This document shows positions 11,210-23,200 of a stretch of DNA of 64,000 nt, piece after piece. The first letter of the stretch is position 1. The number at the start of each line of letters is the position of its first letter. Source of the DNA: Microglena sp. YARC (Eukaryota > Chlorophyta > Chlorophyceae > Chlamydomonadales > Chlamydomonadaceae); contig CM039462.1 in NCBI GenBank assembly GCA_022414725.1, positions 129,711,113-129,775,112 on the forward strand. The letters are read 5' to 3'. The position numbers and the translations under genes were made by a program. The notes beneath the pieces were generated by a model, which saw only the letters and a list, made by a program, of their open reading frames with translations, was not told the origin of the DNA and ran no database searches.

Positions 11210-13760
11210 AAGTCATGGGGCAGGCTTCTTGCGGTCTTCACCCAAACCTTCAAATCTGTGATTTTTGATCAAATGGCTCTCGGCACTCAATCCTTCAAAT
11301 CGATCCTTTTGGATCAAGTTGCAGTCTCTCAGTCTGCACTCAATCCTTCAAATCAGTGATACAATGATATTATAATAAGTGTCAGTCTGTCAATCTGCAA
11401 CCAAACCTTCAACTCAATGATATTGGATAATGTCACATGATTCATGTGACAGTCTGTCAGTCTGCACCCAATCCTTCAAATCAGTGATGCATTGATACAG
11501 GATTAACCGTGCATTTCCATTGGACCACTTGACTTGAGTCACTCGACTTGAGTTAAACGGACTCGACTTAGAATTCACAAGACTTGACTTGGGGTTTACG
11601 GCGCCCAACTCAAGTCGAGTCTTTCGCGTTTCCATTGATCACACCTTTACGACATGCCAACGCGGCTAGGCACGTGGGCTTGGCCCCAGCTTGCCCCCTC
11701 CTAACGGTTCGTTATTTCCTTCCATTACATTCTATCTTGCTTCCCCTGATCGAGATCATTCGGAGCTTCCCTGCATGCAGACGGGAAACACCTTGCGGGC
11801 AACCGTGCAGCAAATCACGGCGAGGAGTCGACAGAACGATGCTGATTTTCTGCAGAAGCGTGATCGTGAAGCGATGGAGGACGCCAGGCATGCGGAAGCC
11901 AGGGATTCCAGAGATATGGCAGCAGCTGAGGATGCGGAGGAAGACGAGGAATTAATTTTGCAAGCACTCGGGGAGGGGAGAATCTGCTGATCGTCAACGG
12001 ACGGATCAACAAAGCCAAGAATCCTTCAGACCTTCAGACAATGTTCCGGAATTTACAATTCTGCGCTCAAGTCGAGTCAAAGCGCTCAAGTCAAGTCCCT
12101 AAACGGACTTGTCTTGAGCGCCCTAAAATTGACTTGAAATTCTTCCGACATCAGAGGAAACCCTAGGATTCAAAAAGAGTGGGGAGGCTCCCAACTCAAG
12201 TCGAGTCCAATGGAAACGCGACTTTAAGTCAATTCCTGTACGACACGCGTACTACAGGCGCCCAACTCAAGTCGAGTGGTCAAGTCGAGCCCAATGGAAA
12301 TGCACGGTAAGTTGCAGTCTGTCAGTCTGCCAGTCTGCACATAAAACTTCAACTCAATGGTATTGGATCATGTGGCAGTCTGTCAGTCTGCACCCAATCC
12401 TTCAAATCAGTCATACAATGATATTAGATCAAGTGGCAGTCTGACAGTCTGCACATAAAACTTCAACTCAATGATATTGGATCATGTGGCAGACTGTCAG
12501 TCTGCACCCAATCCTTCAAAACAGTCATACAATGATATTAGATCAAGTGGCAGTCTGACAGTCTGCACACAAAACTTCACCTCAATGATATTGGATCATG
12601 TGACAGTCTGTCAGTCTGCACCCAATCCTTCAAAAAAGTCATACAATGATATATATTAGATCAAGTGGCAGTCTGACAGTCAGCACACAAATCTTCAGCT
12701 CAATGATATTGGATCAAGTTGCAGTCTGCCAGTTGGCACCCGAACCTTCAACTCAATGATATAGGATCAAGTGCCAATCTGTCAGTTTGCACATAAAACT
12801 TCAACTCAATGATAGTGGATCAAGTTGCAGTCTGTCAGTCTGCACCCAATCCTTCAAATCAGTGATGCATTGGTATAGGATCAAGTTGCAGTCTGTCAGT
12901 CTGCTTGTCTGCACCCAAACCTTTAACTCGATGATATTGGATCAAGTGTCAGTCTGACAGTCTGCACTCAATCCTTAAAATCAATGATGCAATGATATTA
13001 TACGAAGTGTCAGTCTGACAGTCCGCACACAAACCTTCAGCTCAATGATATTGGATCAAGTGTCAGTCTGACAGTCTGCACTCAATCCTTAAAATCAATG
13101 ATGCAATGATATTATACAAAGTGTCAGTCTGACAGTCCGCACCCAAACCTTCAGCTCAATGATATTGGATCAAGTTGCAGTCTGTCAGTCTGCACTCAAT
13201 CCTTAAAAGTAGTCATACAATGATATTATACAAAGTGTCAGTCTGACAGTCCGCACCCAAACCTTCAGCTCAATGATATTGGATCAAGTTGCAGTCTGTC
13301 AGTCTGCACTCAACCCTTAAAAGCAGTCATACAATGATATCATATCAAGTGGCAGTCTGTCAGTTCGCACCCAAATCTTCAGGTTAATGACGTTGGATCA
13401 AGTGGCACTATGCACCCATACCCCCATTCAACTCTTTGCTATTTGATCCAGAGGCTCTCGGCACAAAAAATACAGGAAGACAATGACATTGGATCAAGTG
13501 GCACTAAGCACCCATACCCTCATTCAACTCTTTGCTATTTGATCAAGAGGCTCTCGGCACTAAAAATACAGGAAGACAATGACATTGGATCAAGTGGCAC
13601 TATGCACCCATACCTCCATTCAAGTCTATGCTATCGATCAAGGGGCTCTCGGCACTAAAAATACAGGAAGACAATGAGATTGGATCAAGTGGCACTAAGC
13701 ACTCATATTTCCATTCAACTCGATGCTGTTTGATCAAGAGGCTCTCGGCACTAAAACAAG
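11210..13760. repeat. Minisatellite array, about 55-65 bp unit
   Basis: Dozens of diverged copies carry the core AGTCTGTCAGTCTGCAC, then AATCCTTCAAATCA or CAAACCTTCAACTCAATGATATTGGATCAAG in alternation, so the array has a two-type higher-order pattern. The right end (13380-13760) changes to a related about 80-bp unit with GGCTCTCGGCACTAAAAATACAGG. It is interrupted at 11507-12307 by a Harbinger-type element. Short related stretches recur at 14300-14440. Confidence 0.85.
11507..12307. mobile_element. PIF/Harbinger-type element, 801 bp
   Basis: Terminal inverted repeats of about 43 bp begin CCGTGCATTTCCATTGG at the left and end with its complement at the right. Both sides are flanked by the target duplication TAA (11504-11506 and 12308-12310), the 3-bp TWA duplication typical of PIF/Harbinger. 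Several ACTCAAGTCGAGT-type motifs lie inside both ends. A 99-codon ORF (11691-11990, rich in Asp/Glu/Arg at its end) may be a remnant of an element protein, but no DDE transposase is present, so the copy is non-autonomous or decayed. Confidence 0.8.
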
Positions 13761-13769
13761 TTTTATGCA

Positions 13770-13962
13770 GCGTCGCAAGCGATGCTAAAAATTGGCGGGG
13801 AGTGTTCGCGACGGAGCGACAGGTGGCAACGGAAGCGAGTTAGTTACGAGACCTTGGCTGGCGTGTCGGGGGGGCGGTCGGACACTGGGGGTCGGACAGG
13901 CGGACAAATGGGTAACCCTGGGGGGGGGCGCCCCCAGAATGTGGGGGCTCCGCTAAAAATAT
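13770..13962 (+). repeat. Dispersed repeat family A, copy 1
   Basis: Related to 34838-35135 and, inverted, 36700-36950. Shared landmarks are GCAGCGTCGC, AAATTGGCGG, GTGTTCGCGACGGAGCGACA, GCGAGTTAGT and GACAAATGGGTAAC, ending in GCTCCGCTAAAAA. I see no clear terminal inverted repeats or coding sequence, so the class is unknown. Confidence 0.65.
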
Positions 13963-14690
13963 GAAAACAATGATGTTTATCTAGTGGGACTCGGCGCTCA
14001 AGAACCATCAAGGCAATGATATCTTATCAATTAGCAGCTTTCGCATTACTAAGCTTTTCCTTCAACGTTCAATTCATTGACTTGACTTGCCAGCCATGTC
14101 ATGTTGCCATGCCATGTCATCTAGTGTCTTGTCTTGCCTTGTCTTCTTCTGTCTTGCCTTGACTTGACTGTGTCTTACTTGATTAAAGTGAATCAATTAA
14201 ATCAATGCTCACCTCACCAGTCAAGGTGGGGTGAGCATGTGTGTCTCCATTGAGCTCTGCTGTACAACTCATGTACAGCTGAAGTCAGGTGAAGTACAGC
14301 AACCTTCAAATCACTGATATTGGATCAAGAGGCAGCCTTCACAGCAACCTTCAAATCACTGACATTGGATCAACTCGCCGTCCGCACATAAACATTCAAA
14401 TCCTTGATATGTGATGAAATTACAGTCTTTATCAGGTGCGCGGATTTGATCAGGTAGCAGCCTTCAAACAAACCTTCAAGCAAAACACTTTTTCATTTTT
14501 TCGTTTTTCTTCTTCCTCAGAACTTCTTGAGGTTGACAAGAAGACTAGGAGAGGCATACATCTAGTGAATTCGCTGTTTGGCCCCTTTACCTGCAAAGGC
14601 ACCGCATTAGCTTGGAAGATTCTAAATTGTTGTGGCTTCATACATTGATCGGCCAACCCAAGACTGTCTCTGAAAAATTGAATGAGTTGA
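13963..14690. other. Low-complexity flank, no gene identified
   Basis: This holds short tandem motifs (CTTGTCTTGCC near 14110-14170) and diverged pieces of the neighbouring minisatellite (ATATTGGATCAAG). No convincing exon. Confidence 0.3.
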
Positions 14691-14835
14691 ATTGTTACAT
14701 GGGTTTCCAGCAAACTCTGGGCTGCTCATCACCGTGATCCAATTCCAAGTCAGCCCGTGCGGTCCCCATAGAAACCAGGGAGCATACAATCAGTACCGGT
14801 ACTTGCTACTGCGACTTTCTCAATGGGACTTTCTC

Positions 14836-14979
14836 AAGATGGACGACGCCTTGAAAAGCTCATTTTATAACTTGGTCTCCAACGCGACAGTCGGGCCCCA
14901 CATCCCTGGGGAGGTGACCTCCCACAACATCGCTGGCGCGGTAGTACCGACGAATGAACTTGATGCTTTTGATGCTTGA
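14836..14979 (+). CDS. Possible terminal exon with tandemly copied 3' end
   Basis: The open frame reads MDDALKSSFYNLV...NELDAFDA then stop. The last 15-20 codons with the stop are repeated about 100-140 bp apart at 15043-15105 and 15163-15225, where SAGAV and DELDGFD plus a stop remain recognisable. The copies are separated by a 35-base G run and GGT/GT repeats. This is the same pattern of duplicated exon ends seen in the identified genes, which is the main reason to think it is coding. No family recognised. The start is uncertain; the frame is open back to 14692. Confidence 0.4.
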   Translation, partial: KMDDALKSSFYNLVSNATVGPHIPGEVTSHNIAGAVVPTNELDAFDA

Positions 14980-15005
14980 GGATGGGAGGTATTTAGTGTG
15001 TGTGT

Positions 15006-15044
<39 letters not shown>

Positions 15045-15250
15045 CTCCCACTACAGCGCCGGTGCGGTAGCAGCGGCAGATGAACTTGATGGTTTTGATG
15101 CTTGAGGATAGGGGGCATATAGTGTGTGTGTGGTGGTGGTGGTGGTGGTGGTGGGGGGGGGAACTCCCACTGCAGCGCTGGTGCGGTAGTAGCGGCGGAT
15201 GAACTTGATGGCTTTGATGGTTGAGGATGGGGGGCATATAGTGTGTATGT
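14925..15250 (+). repeat. Tandem copies of an exon end with stop codon
   Basis: Three units share GGTGCGGTAG, GATGAACTTGATG and TTGAGGATGGGG...TATAGTGTGTG. They are separated by a poly-G tract (15008-15042) and (GGT)n. Each unit keeps the reading frame and the stop. Confidence 0.75.
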
Positions 15251-15594
15251 CGTGGTGGTGGGTGGATGGGGGTGGGGGGGTATGAGTTTTCGTCCTACCC
15301 TTGCTACTTGTGCACACTGTTTAGTCAACTGATAGTTTTTCTGCTGTCTTGGTTTTCGTCTCTGCGGCTACCTTACTATTGCTTCTGATGTCTGCAGCCA
15401 TCTAGCAGCTGCCTTGGGCTACTATGCTTGTCTTGAGAAAAAACAGAATGTTCGACTCCCTCGCTTAGGCGTTGGATCGTCCCGTGCCTTGCTTTGGAGT
15501 AGCTGTGGGCTTGGAGGAGCTGTAGGCTTGGAAGAACAGCTAATGCATCTGGATCGTAGCCATGCAGTGTATCTATGTGCCTTAAGGTGTTTGA

Positions 15595-15725
15595 TAGGTA
15601 ACAGGTCGTCGTCAACCGCGATGGTAGCTTCTCCAGTTGAGGTAGGAGGCCGCTCCCCACCCGCGTACGACGGGCTCCCTTAACACCACGCCCCACCAGG
15701 CGTTATCATTATCTGATAGGTAACC
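15595..15725 (+). repeat. SINE-tail-like dispersed repeat
   Basis: Shares GTCAACCGC.ATGGTAGC, then CTCCCTTAACACCACGCCCCACCAGGCGTTATCATT with 54430-54545; a shorter piece (CCACGCCCCACCAGG) is at 57498-57515. In the 54-kb copy this sequence follows a tRNA-like head, which is not obvious here. Confidence 0.55.
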
Positions 15726-15729
15726 TTTG

Positions 15730-17390
15730 TTACTTCCCCTGGGCGGATTTTTGCTTTCTCAGTCTCCTTGCTTTGAGATCCTGAGTGAGATTTCTTTGCT
15801 TTGAGATTTTGAGTGAGCTTTCCTTGCTTGTGTGCTTCATATTACGGGACCCATATATATATATTTTTTCCAGAGAGATACCAACCCACGACCAAACGAA
15901 CATTCACCACTACCCCTGTTGACCACGGCAGACAAGCTCCCTGCCATGGTCGTTAGAGGCGGAATCAAGGAGACATAACTAGAGAACCACCCGAGGGCAG
16001 AAATCCGACGGTACTTCCCTACAAGGTTTGCTTAGGGCCAGGACGCCAAAATACTGAGGAATCGAACCTCACCACCCCCTTCCTACTCTTGCAAGTAGGG
16101 TCGATACAGCAAGGGTACTGTAGATCACAAGGGATGTAGAACACACTACATTTGTAACTCAGCCTGCGCAATATGCTGCCCTAGTAGCAGTTTCCTCAAC
16201 CAGCCCACTGTGTGGCTGTGTTACTGACTGTCAAGTGTCAACTGCCCAATAAAGAAGTAGAATCCGACAATGCCCGACATGAAATGTATTACTGCCGCAT
16301 GATGAAGCCGTTTAAAGGCGAAAGTAGTCCTGCTTTTTGTATACATTCGCCTCTATCCTTCTTCTCCTCTATCTGCCAGACAGATCAGTATCTTCAACTT
16401 GAACTTGCTTCCCTAACTTCAGCCTTTACTGCTGCTCGCTGTCTTAAGGAGTAACGATAGATAAATCAGCGTATCTCTCACATCAATAAGGGGCAACATA
16501 CGGTAAACTCTATAAATCGTTACTTGTCTCTAAAATCAAAACGCTCTGACCTGGCTCATCTCTATCATCACTTATCTCTATGATGATAAATTGTGTCTGA
16601 GATCGATTTGCGGTTACACAAATGTTATGACAGAACGGTATCTCTCTCACATCAATTAGGGGCAACATCAAATTTATAAATCATCATCTGTCTGTACCGT
16701 AATAACAAAACGCTCTTAGTCCTGACCTGACTGATCACTAATCTCTTTGACGATAAATTCTCTCTGACATCAATTATACGCAGGGGGCTTCTGTAACGGT
16801 GTGCAAGATTGCAAGGTGCAAGATCCCGCCCTCACATATGTGTTTACAATATACGATTTGTATATACAGGCTAGTAAGACGTAAACGGTCTTCCAACAAT
16901 CATGAGCCTCGACTCTAGGAGAAAGAATCCAGTTGAGGAAGTCAATGGTATATTATTCACGAATACAAGTGTATTCCAAACTACCGTTTACCTAGCATGG
17001 CTAGTCACAATGATCACAACCTTCAGGCGACGCAAAATAAGCCTGCTACAAAAAGGCAGGCAAGATATAAGTATCTGAGCTCCTCCAGCCAGTCTGGGGA
17101 CCTGTACCCACGTGATAGCAACAAGTATTAAGCAGTGTCGTGTAGTGTTGTTGAGGTGTTCCAGGTTTACCACGTACACCCGCACACGGTGAGCAAGCAG
17201 TTTCTCTCATCCAATCCTGGCATTTTGCATTGGGGGTTAAGCCTGTTCTCTACAACTTAAGAAGTGCTCGATAATCTACCGTATTATCAGTATAGCCTCC
17301 TGCACCGTACTAGTAAGCTGCTTGGCCTCTATTGGTTTATCGAGTATAGCATATGCTCTTTCGTACGCCTTTTTTGAAGGTACCTCCTGG
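15730..17390. other. No gene identified; short tandem duplication
   Basis: A block of about 180 bp is duplicated with divergence at about 16465-16640 and 16640-16800. It is recognisable by CTCTCACATCAAT.AGGGGCAACAT, then AAAACGCTCT and TGACGATAAATT. I see no coding exon. A tRNA-like T-arm at 16055-16080 (minus) was rejected as a tRNA gene. Confidence 0.4.
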
Positions 17391-17394
17391 ACCA

Positions 17395-17890
<496 letters not shown>

Positions 17891-18035
17891 ACGTTGCGTC
17901 TGAGAGGCAGGACGCAGCGTCCTGAACAACCCTGGTTGGGACTTGAGGCAATACGGTATCATATGTGTGTGCATCTGATGGTAGACTGGTAGGTACCATA
18001 TGTCTGTATATCACAGTCTTGGGGTAGGCCAAATA

Positions 18036-18185
18036 GGCTGAAGGGACTTGCCCAACCGTGACAGCAAGGGCTAAAAAGAAAAGGCATTGATGAACTGAAC
18101 CCCAAACAATTGCTTTACCGCTGGGGGCCCTGTGTTCGTCCTACAGTGATAGTTTAATTATACAACTATAATTACATTGTCATGC
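18036..18185. repeat. Dispersed repeat, partner at 57118-57265
   Basis: Both copies share GGGACTTGCCCA.CCGTGACAG.AAGGGCTAAAA, GGGGGCCCTG and CTACAGTGAT. Class unknown; no ORF. Confidence 0.6.
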
Positions 18186-18189
18186 CACA

Positions 18190-20050
18190 TCGCCATACCA
18201 CTAACCTGAGGCTGATAGACCAAGGGATCACAACAACAAGCATGGCAGCAACTTGGCAATCCCTGCACCTCAGGCTATACCCTAGGTGGTGGGCGAACGG
18301 CCAACTTGAGGGAGCAAGGGACCTCTGGCTAGACGCACGTGGTGGGGCACCCAAAGATTACCCGGAGGCACAAAATATTCTCCTGGATCTGCCTGGACGC
18401 ACCAAAGATTGCCTGGATGAACGTGGTGAAGCACCGAATATACGATACCACATGTACTGTCTGGACAAGCAAGTTGTGGAGCAGCTCGAGGTGGTACGCA
18501 GCCTGTGAAGAGCCCCTGACAGCGTCAGCAAAGTAGATCCTGGACGAATCTCACCATCACAGCGTGGCGCCAGCGTGTAGTCTGGACAGGCACCGCGAGC
18601 GACAAGCCAGTCATGGTCAAATGGATAGTGCCGATGAATACGTAGATGACAATAGCAAAAGCTGCGTTGTTGTGTGCCGAGGGGGAAAATTGATGAGGGA
18701 ACGTTCCTGAGGAGTTCCATCTGACGTTCGTAATCCGAAACACAACATTCTTACAGCCAAGCTTTTAGATTCGATTTTGACACACATTTGGAACTATACC
18801 CGGATATCATCAAATATACGCACTGATCTGTCTTCTTCGACTTTTTCCACCACATTCGTGCCTCGTCGTGTTTTTGATACGGAAACATAAGAGAAGAGAA
18901 GCGTCAGAAAGTGAAGTCCCCATAAAGCGTCAATAAAGCGCCCTCCAACACACCTAATCATCCCATTACTTGCAGTTCCTCGTTCGTTTCTTCCATCCTC
19001 GCCTCCATACTTTCATCCCCCCATCCATGCAACTTGTCCTTTCATCCCTTCTAACAGTCGCAATCGCCCGTCTCACTGCCTCCTTCCACCTCTCCTCCTG
19101 TCCTCCCTTCCATCTTTGCTGCGATTCCTTCCATTCCTCCCCCCCCCCTCCCCCCCCTCTCCATCCTCTCATCAACTCCCCTCATCCTCCCACCCTACCC
19201 TTCGCCCCTTCCGTGCCCCACTTTCATGCGAGACGCTATCAACCCACTCCAATGTTGCGAATGACTCACGGGATGCGGTGGTGAAGAGGGGAACCCTATT
19301 GATTTATCTGCTCGCCCCCATCCCTCTACCACCCCTCGAGCACCGATCTCTGATAACGTAAACACCAAGACGCTCAGCGACAGGAGCGGTACCGAAGTCG
19401 GCCAGAGCGGACGTTGGAATCCCAAGCTAACTTTTTATTTGCGATGATGAACCCACCTCCCTCTCAGATGTGGCCAAACCAGGGCATGGTGAGGCACTTT
19501 CCCTGTTCAGGCCATGGTGCTGGACTGCTAGGTTGCTCACTGACTATGTCTAGCTTTTAATTGCTCTCGGTATAACCTTGCCATAGTGCGACACTTAGTG
19601 TGCCAGCTCACCAGCTGCATGCCCTTCGAATTGCCCACTTTCTGTCGCGCACCTTCTCCTCATCGCTTTCAATTATTCAATTGCCGAATCCGCCAGCTCT
19701 TCTGTAGCAGCTTAAGTCCAGTCGATGAAATCGCAACTGAATTGTCGCCTCACGACTCGCCATGACAAGCATTTAGCGTGACAGTGCTAGAATCTCTCAC
19801 TTATGACAATTCCCTGTCAACTGCTCATTGCGCATATACAATTAATTCAGAGTCCACCGCGCCAACTGCTTTCACTGAGTCCGAAAGCACGGCGATCGAA
19901 TTGCACTCCATGCGTTAAGCTCCGCTAGCACGTCCTTGAGGGTGAAGCTCGCTGCCCCTAGATACGCTCTTGAACGCGATATTCTCGTCGTATCTTCCAA
20001 TATTGAATATATTTCGGTACATCGATCCTCTTGTATTTGCTAGTCTCCTA
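18190..20050. other. No gene identified
   Basis: Mixed sequence with short ORFs on both strands, including pyrimidine-rich stretches at 18990-19220. It may contain upstream exons or the promoter of the plus-strand gene whose first clear exon begins near 20269, but I cannot mark any with confidence. Confidence 0.3.
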
Positions 20051-20268
20051 CCCAAACACCCTCTCCACCCTCCCCTCCTCTCCCCCTCCTCCCCTCTTCC
20101 CCCCCCCCCCCCCCCCCCCCCCCCCTCCCCCCTCCCCCCTCTCCATCCTCCACCCTTCCACCCTTCTCCCCACACTCCGACCCCCCTATCCAAGAACTAG
20201 CCCCCTTCACCCCCCTCACCCAAACTCCAACCCCCTTCCACCCCCCACCCACCCCCACCCACAACTCC

Positions 20269-23200
20269 ACAGGCCCCCCAATATTCCCATCCAAACGGCT
20301 ACGTACCCTCTGCTGTCCCACCCAACTTCTGGAATCAAGGAGACCCCAATGCACTAGCTATGGCCAATACCGTCCAAGGCCCCCTGGCATGTTTGCCGCC
20401 CCCCCTGGCCAGGCATGTGTGGAGGCCCCTTCGGGACCCCCTCCTCTGTCCACCCCGCGTCTGATGCCGCCTTCCATGGTGGCTTCCCCCTCCCCTCCTC
20501 CCAGGGCTCTTCTAGCCACGCCAATGAAATGCACATCCAAGCCCTCTCCACCGTGTACGTGCAGCAGGCACTACAACTGCAGCAGCTGCAGGTACAGCTG
20601 CAGCAAGCACAGCTGCACTCACTAATGATGATGCAGATACCGCAGCAGCCCTTGGGCATAGCCCCCCCTCCACTGGGCACAACCCCCCAGCCACCCCCCC
20701 AGGCCCCCCTCCATTGTGCTCTCCCCCCCTCCACTCCCACACATTCCTGTGGCCCCTCTCGCCGCCGCACCCCTACAGCCTACTGCCTCCCACTCACAAC
20801 AGCCTTCCCAACCACCTCAACCGCCACAGCCACCCACTGCACTAGGACAACCCCCAGCCGCTGGGCCAAGTCTAGCTAGGGCCAACAGACAGAAAGCTGT
20901 GGGGGGCGCCTCAGGCCAAAGCCAAGACGCCTCTGGTCCCGGTGGCGGTGGTGGTCATGGTGTTATTGATCTTAGCGTTGGTAGTGGAGATGATGTCTCC
21001 CTTGTTGGTGCTGGTGCTGCTAATGCTAGTGCTGGTGCTACTGCTTCTGCTACTGCTGCTGCTACTACTGCTGCTGCTGTTGCTACTGCTGCTACTGCTG
21101 CTACTACTGCTGCTGCTACTACTACTACTACTACTTCTACTACTACTGCTACTGTTGCTGCTGCTGCTGCTAATGCTGCTGTTGGTGTGACTGCTACTCC
21201 TGCTGTTGCTGGGGAGCATGCAGCAAGCATGATGAACAAGACCCTAGGCAATCGCGGCTACCGCGCCGTGCGTGGACTGCTCCAGTGCCAGCAAGCTCTC
21301 TTTGTGGAGCAACTCTACGACCTGCACAAGCTAAGCCACACGCAAGGGCTGCTGCTCAGTGAGCTGCAAGCCAGTCGCATACACTTCCAGCGGGACGAAG
21401 CCGCCCCCCTTTTATCCGAGGGGGGCTTGAGTGCTGGTGAAAAGCTCCTCCAGCAGATCAGCACCATCCAAAGTGCGCCACATCAGCCCTCCTCCCTCAA
21501 CCCACAGGATCAGGCCGCCCCCTTTTTATCTGAGGGGAGCTTGAGTGCTGGTGAGGAGCTCCTCCACCAGAATAGCACCACCCAAACTGTGCCACATCAG
21601 CCCTCCGCCCTCAACCCACAGGATCAGGCCGCCCCCTTTTTATCTGAGGGGAGCTTGAGTGCAGGTGAGGAGCTCCTCCACCAGAATAGCACCACCCAAA
21701 CTGTGCCACATCAGCCCTCCTCCCGCAACCCACAGGATCAGGCCGCCCCCTTTTTATCCGAGGGGGGCTTGAGTGCTGGTGAGGAGCTCCTTCACCAGAA
21801 TAGCACCACCCAACTGTGGGCCACATCAGCCCTCTCCCTCAACCCACAGGATCAGGCCGCCCCTTTTATCTGAGGGGAGCTTGAGTGCAGGTGAGGAGCT
21901 CCTCCACCAGAATAGCACCACCCAAACTGTGCCACATCAGCCCTCCTCCCTCAACCCACAGGATCAGGCCGCCCCCTTTTTATCCGAGGGGAGCTTGAGT
22001 GCTGGTGAGGAGCTCCTTCACCAGAATAGCACCACCCAAACTGTGCCACATCAGCCCTCCTCCCTCAACCCACAGGATCAGGCCGCCCCCTTTTTATCTG
22101 AGGGGAGCTTGAGTGCAGGTGAGGAGCTCCTCCACCAGAATAGCACCACCCAAACTGTGCCACATCAGCCCTCCTCCCTCAACCCACAGGATCAGGCCGC
22201 CCCCTTTTTATCCGAGGGGGGCTTGAGTGCTGGTGAGGAGCTCCTTCACCAGAATAGCACCACCCAAACTGTGCCACATCAGCCCTCCTCCCTCAACCCA
22301 CAGGATCAGGCCGCCCCCTTTTTATCTGAGGGGAGCTTGAGTGCAGGTGAGGAGCTCCTCCACCAGAATAGCACCACCCAAACTGTGCCACATCAGCCCT
22401 CCTCCCTCAACCCACAGGATCAGGCCGCCCCCTTTTTATCCGAGGGGAGCTTGAGTGCTGGTGAGGAGCTCCTTCACCAGAATAGCACCACCCAAACTGT
22501 GCCACATCAGCCCTCCGCCCTCAACCCACAGGATCAGGCCGCCCCCTTTTTATCCGAGGGGAGCTTGAGTGCTGGTGAGGAGCTCCTTCACCAGAATAGC
22601 ACCACCCAAACTGTGCCACATCAGCCTCCCCTCCGCCCTCAACCCACAGGATCAGGCCGCCCCCTTTTTATCCGAGGAGAGCTTGAGTGCTGGTGAGGAG
22701 CTCCTTCACCAGAATAGCACCACCCAAACTGTGCCACATCAGCCCTCTGCCTCAACCCACAGGATCAGGCTGCCCTTTTTATCGAGGGGAGCTTGAGTGC
22801 TGGTGAGGAGCTCCTTCACCAGAATAGCACCACCCAAACTGTGCCACATCAGCCCTCCGCCCTCAACCCACAGCCCCTGCTGCAAGCATACACCCACAGC
22901 CCCGACCCGTACGTTCAAGCCAATGGGGTCACCCCCCCCACAGGCCACGCCACTGGACTCAACCACCCCACAGGCCACGCCACTGGACTCAACCTCCCCA
23001 CAGGCCCCCCCACTGGTAAGGCTGTTGGTGCCTTCCCCCAGGAACCCTTCTCTGTGTTACACGTCAACTCCAAACCCGCCCCCTCCAAGCATGCATTGGC
23101 ATTCTTCAGCAAGCTCTCCTCACTTCCCAGCCCCAGCGATCCCCAACTTCAGCCCCAGCCCCATCCTCAACCCCATTCCCAACCCCATTCCCTGGGGTCG

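Noticed and set aside
16035..16110. tRNA gene on the minus strand
   Set aside because: A good T-arm (TGAGG-TTCGATT-CCTCA) is present, but no matching acceptor stem or D-arm could be found upstream of it.
20911..21251. Poly-Ser, poly-Leu and poly-Ala/Val ORFs overlapping the plus-strand gene
   Set aside because: Alternative frames of the GCT/ACT tract. The Ala/Thr frame is the one continuous with non-repetitive coding sequence.
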